Below, piece by piece: positions 60,493 to 64,000 of a DNA stretch of 64,000 bases. The notes below the pieces were generated by a model. That model saw only the letters and a list, made by a program, of their open reading frames with translations. It was not told where the DNA came from and did no database searches. The position numbers were made by a program, and so were the translations under genes. Every line of letters starts with the position of its first letter. The stretch's first letter is position 1. The stretch covers positions 13,696,001 through 13,760,000 of the forward strand of contig CATNEN010000038.1 in NCBI GenBank assembly GCA_950097015.1. Direction: 5' to 3'. The stretch is from Macrostomum hystrix (Eukaryota; Platyhelminthes; Macrostomidae).

Positions 60493-60918
60493 AAAATTTA
60501 TATACTTAGTTTTTTTTACTTTACTTTTGCTTTACTGTTTGGCATTTGATAATTATAATCAATATTATTGATAACAATTTAATACTATTATTAGTATTAA
60601 TACTAACAGTTTCATGTCTTTTGTCATTGTTTTTAGAACAAGTATATTGCATTTTGCATTGTTTTCTATATATGTGCACATGTGCCTTTGAAATAACTTA
60701 GTTTTATTCTGTTAAAAAACTAGGCCTACTAAGACTAGCTAATCAATGTATAAACAGCTTAAGAATTTCAGCAAGAAGTTTATTGTAAGTAATGTAAGAC
60801 ATCTGAAACATTTAGAATTTTTGGCATTAGGGACCATTATATATATATGTATATAGGCCTATGCCGCCTATATATATACATATAGGGTAATATCAGGGTA
60901 ATAGGGTAAAATCATATA

Positions 60919-61746
60919 CAAGGGCTGCTCAATAAGTTTCCGGAAAAACATATTGAAACATATCAAACCAACATGAAATTTTACTAGTAGTCAGACACAG
61001 ATCCTAGGCCTAACACTTCTCAAAATATCTACCATTGCAATCCAAGCACTTTTTCATCTTGTTAAACCATGCAGAAAAACATGCCCCAAATGGTCTCTGT
61101 TGATTTTTACCAATTTGCATTCAGCAGCTCCTCCTGGGTGTCAAAACGCCTCAAAGTGCCATTTGAAGCATCTGCAGGCACTGGGATGGAGAATTTCCCA
61201 GGCGGAAAAGCAGCAGCAGCATGGCTCTCTTGTCACGCCGGGTCAGGCTTGGAGGTGGGTCCTGGTTCTTGTCAGTCTGGGCTTTCTTGCAAGTTAACAT
61301 GGAAATGCAGCGAGCTGAAATTGTAGGCATACTCTCTTAACATATTCCCCGATCATTTCCTAAAAAAGCTCCTAAAAATAATGCCGAGAACTACGTTTTT
61401 CCAGAAACTTATTGAACAATTTGAATTGAGCAGAGGTTGTAGCCTAGTGGTTAGGGCGTCGGACTCACGACTTGAAGGTCGGGGGTTCGATTCCCGACTC
61501 CACTGGAACAATTTGTGTCCTTTAGCAAGACACTTAACTCTGCATTGCTTCAGTTCACCCAGCTGTTAAATGGGTACCAGCATCAGCTGGGATAATTGAA
61601 GGTGGGTGTGGCGTCCCCCCAGTCCATGGACTGAACAGCTGTACGCAGCCTTCAGATGCGCTGCGCATTAGCTGCGGCTGTGCTGTCAGCTGCACATCTG
61701 ACCCAATTGAGGCAGGTGTAATCAATTAATTATTGAGCAACCCTTG
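60919..61746 (-). mobile_element. Internally deleted mariner-family element with a SINE in its terminal repeat (unit 2)
   Basis: Second copy of 51605-52432, same structure, offset 9314 bp. Confidence 0.8.
61420..61729 (+). mobile_element. SINE family A, full-length copy (unit 2)
   Basis: Duplicate of 52106-52415, with a CGCCGC to CGCTGC change near the 3' end as a visible difference. Confidence 0.88.
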
Positions 61747-62961
61747 TAGGTTAACATAATTTGTTACCAAAGTGGTTGGTATAGCCATAGTCCAGAAGGC
61801 AAAGTGGCTTTTAATGAAGTGCCTCTTAAACTAAAGTAGCATATAAATACATAATACAGTACATCTCGATTTCAAAATGAAAACTTGGAAGAAGATTTGC
61901 ACCTCGCCGGTTACTCACCAGCAGCTTTAGCTCTTTTGATTTACAGTTTTTTAGGAATTGCTATTGTATATATGAAATGCTTTATAGCACTCGCTATCAA
62001 CAATAATTAACACTAATAATAATAACACTCGCTATCAATAGGCCAGGCCTAGCACTCGCAAAAAATGTTTTCATAAGTGTAACATAAGGAATATAAAATT
62101 TCTTTGTAAACAATTTAAAAGTTGAAGCTAAGATTTAATGTTTTTATAACTTTAAATATCCAACAAGGCGGGGAAAAATTCATGCAAAATTGTAAATATT
62201 TAATCAACAATACCTTACAATACGCTTATTACGGCATTATGTTTATTAGAATATAAACTACGTCTCATTACACTATTAGGCCTATTATTTTATTCAGACT
62301 ACATACTTATTTAAATGTATTCCAAAATGCTATATAAAGTAAAACAAAAGTTACAGTATTGGAAAGTTTCAGATAATTAAGCCTTACTTGAATGCTGTAA
62401 AGTAACAAAATTTTTATTCAAAATGTTATGTGTAAAAATGCTTCTGAATTTAGTTGTAACCGTCTTCGAATATCACTACCATACCATAGTATATAATTAT
62501 ACATACAGTTTTTCTATACTGATATTTAGATATTTACCATTTTTCGTTCGTGCATCAGTTCCAAGCCACATTCTGGCCTTTAACTGCCTTTAAACCCTAA
62601 CCCAACCAATCCACCTCTCGATTCCATCGTTAACCTGGCTAATGAGAGTAGAGCCACTCCACAAAAAGCATGCAAGTTTGAATCTTGCGTTGGATAGAAT
62701 AAAAATTAAAGTTCAATATAATATTTAAAAATAATACTATAGTGAATTTACGTCACAAGAATTATGCGTATTTATAAAAAATAAGTATCCGCAGAAGTCT
62801 CCTATGTTTGAATCGATGTCCAGAAAGCAGACCTAGCCAGCTAGTAGCTGTATCCTAGCTGTATAGGTGCAGTAACTGTATTCATTTCATAGAGTATTTG
62901 CTACCGTTCCACTGTTTCCACAACGCGCATCAGTGTATAGGAGAGAAAGTGAGAAGGTATT

Positions 62962-63426
62962 AGAGACGAAACTCGCGAAAAAAGATAAAATGCTGATAAT
63001 TGGTAAAGATATAGCTTAATTGTAGAATAGAAAAGCCAGATGGACATGCAGTGATATCGCTCAGCATTATATTCTTTTCTTTATCGGTGATCGATTTTCT
63101 TTGACCCTTTTAATCTAACTCGCTGCGATTAGCTAGTTGCGAGTTGCAGCTCTGATTAAGTACATTTTAGTTTAAGAGCTGTGCTCTGGCAGTTCTCCTT
63201 AAATAAGAAATAGGAGTTGCTTAATACATTTTCCTTGCAGACAGGTATAAAACTTTTAAGCAGAAAGAACAACTCTGGCAGATTATTTAGCTGGCATATA
63301 CCTATACTAGCATTTAGCAAATCTCGGCCTGCAGTTTAACGAACATACACAAGTAAGGGCGCTTGACGATTTGGTTGACTGGATTTCCTACTCTAATGTG
63401 AAAGAGAATTTCCTCCAAAAAATTAG
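62962..63426. other. Unique AT-rich sequence before the last gene
   Basis: Begins just after the duplication. It may hold a promoter or an intron of the downstream gene. A frame at about 63360-63460 starting Leu-Asp-Asp-Leu could be an upstream coding piece, but no start or donor was settled. Confidence 0.3.
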
Positions 63427-64000
63427 GAGACGGCTGTCAAAAATGCCAAGACCTAATTGTTAATTTCAAAATCCCCGGCCGCCATGAAAGGACTCCTCTA
63501 CTGATAGCTGCGAGGGGAAATCTTCTTGCTGCTGGTAAAATCATCCTAGAGTTCGGAGGCGACCCCACATTCAAGTCAGACGTAGGTGATGTGCTGTGTA
63601 GTCACAATAACGAGTTTTGCGACATGCTGATCGATTTCGTGCAGAATTCCGACAACGAGCAAAGTTTCCACCCAATCAAATTCCTCACCGCCTGCTGGAT
63701 GTCTAATGCGAAAGTAGTAGAGCGACAGACACAGCTTCCGAATTTCGCAGTGCGCAAACGGAACTGCGAGAACAACAGCGCATTTCACCTACTGTTCCAC
63801 GGCATGCAGCAAATGGCAAGGCGTAAAATAAACTTCGAACAGCCCACCATCGAGCCGAAGCAGGTGCTGGAGATTCTGATGCGACATTGGCCTGACTTTG
63901 ACTTCAACCACGCCAATGACGCCAATGCACACCTTGTATCTGACCAAACACTACATATTGCCCAATGCGAAAGAAGTGGTGAATTGCAAAAACTACTGCT
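63427..64000 (+). CDS. Ankyrin-repeat-like protein, partial, runs off the window
   Basis: An open frame of about 190 codons extends to the right edge without a stop. It has an ankyrin-like unit near its start (RTPLLIAARGNLLAAGKIIL then FGGDP) and later NSAFHLLFHG and TLHIAQCERSGELQKLLL, spaced like ankyrin repeats. Ankyrin repeats bind proteins; no other domain is visible. A stop in the same frame lies at 63399-63401. The exon therefore probably starts at an acceptor; AAAATTAG at 63419-63426 is a candidate with a weak pyrimidine tract. Alternatively, translation starts at an internal ATG (63624). The family is not identified. Confidence 0.6.

Larger units (their letters stand above)
53646..62961. 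repeat. Segmental duplication, unit 2 (about 9.3 kb)
   Basis: Head-to-tail copy of 45370-53645. Outside the arrays, the two differ by isolated substitutions and a few short indels. It ends exactly where unit 1 ends (GTGAGAAGGTATT), after which unique sequence begins. Confidence 0.95.

Overview
The window is nuclear DNA of an invertebrate animal. The protein genes are interrupted by GT-AG introns, there is a eukaryotic serine tRNA gene, and there are non-LTR retrotransposons, tRNA-derived SINEs and mariner-type DNA elements. Coding exons are GC-rich and lie in AT-rich intergenic DNA full of minisatellites. A flatworm or another lophotrochozoan is the most likely source. This is inferred from protein similarity, gene style and possible trans-splice acceptors; the species cannot be fixed from the sequence alone.

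Layout. 1-3.9 kb: a decayed non-LTR retrotransposon (ORF1 tail, then ORF2 with endonuclease, reverse transcriptase, RNase H and a CCHC knuckle). 4.4-6.6 kb: tandem repeats. 6.7-8.1 kb: a two-exon MYND zinc-finger gene whose intron consists largely of two SINEs. 8.5-12.9 kb: five tandem or pyrimidine/purine arrays. 13.0-17.6 kb: a three-exon two-pore-domain potassium channel gene. 17.6-21.7 kb: AT-rich intergenic DNA. 21.8-31.2 kb: a five-exon PTEN phosphatase gene whose introns hold more than 4 kb of minisatellite. 31.7-35.6 kb: arrays and SINEs, then tRNA-Ser(GCT). 36.2-39.2 kb, minus strand: ECH1 (dienoyl-CoA isomerase). 40.5-45.2 kb, minus strand: a six-exon hnRNP L-type RNA-binding protein gene. 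45.4-62.96 kb: a recent tandem segmental duplication (units of about 8.3 and 9.3 kb) carrying satellites, a MITE and a mariner remnant with a SINE inserted in its terminal repeat. 63.4 kb to the end: the start of an ankyrin-repeat-like coding region that runs off the window.

The genes are unrelated housekeeping or signalling genes and do not form a pathway. The most unusual property is architectural: almost every intron and intergenic gap holds its own private minisatellite (unit 17-47 bp). Many units have lengths divisible by three, so they create long spurious open frames. One intronic array repeats a splice-donor-like motif more than twenty times just behind a real donor. A 17-bp motif recurs four times, twice just upstream of splice acceptors of unrelated genes.

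Exon limits were set by hand from splice consensus, reading phase and remembered family sequences. Copy numbers of arrays are estimates from length divided by unit. No database search was run.
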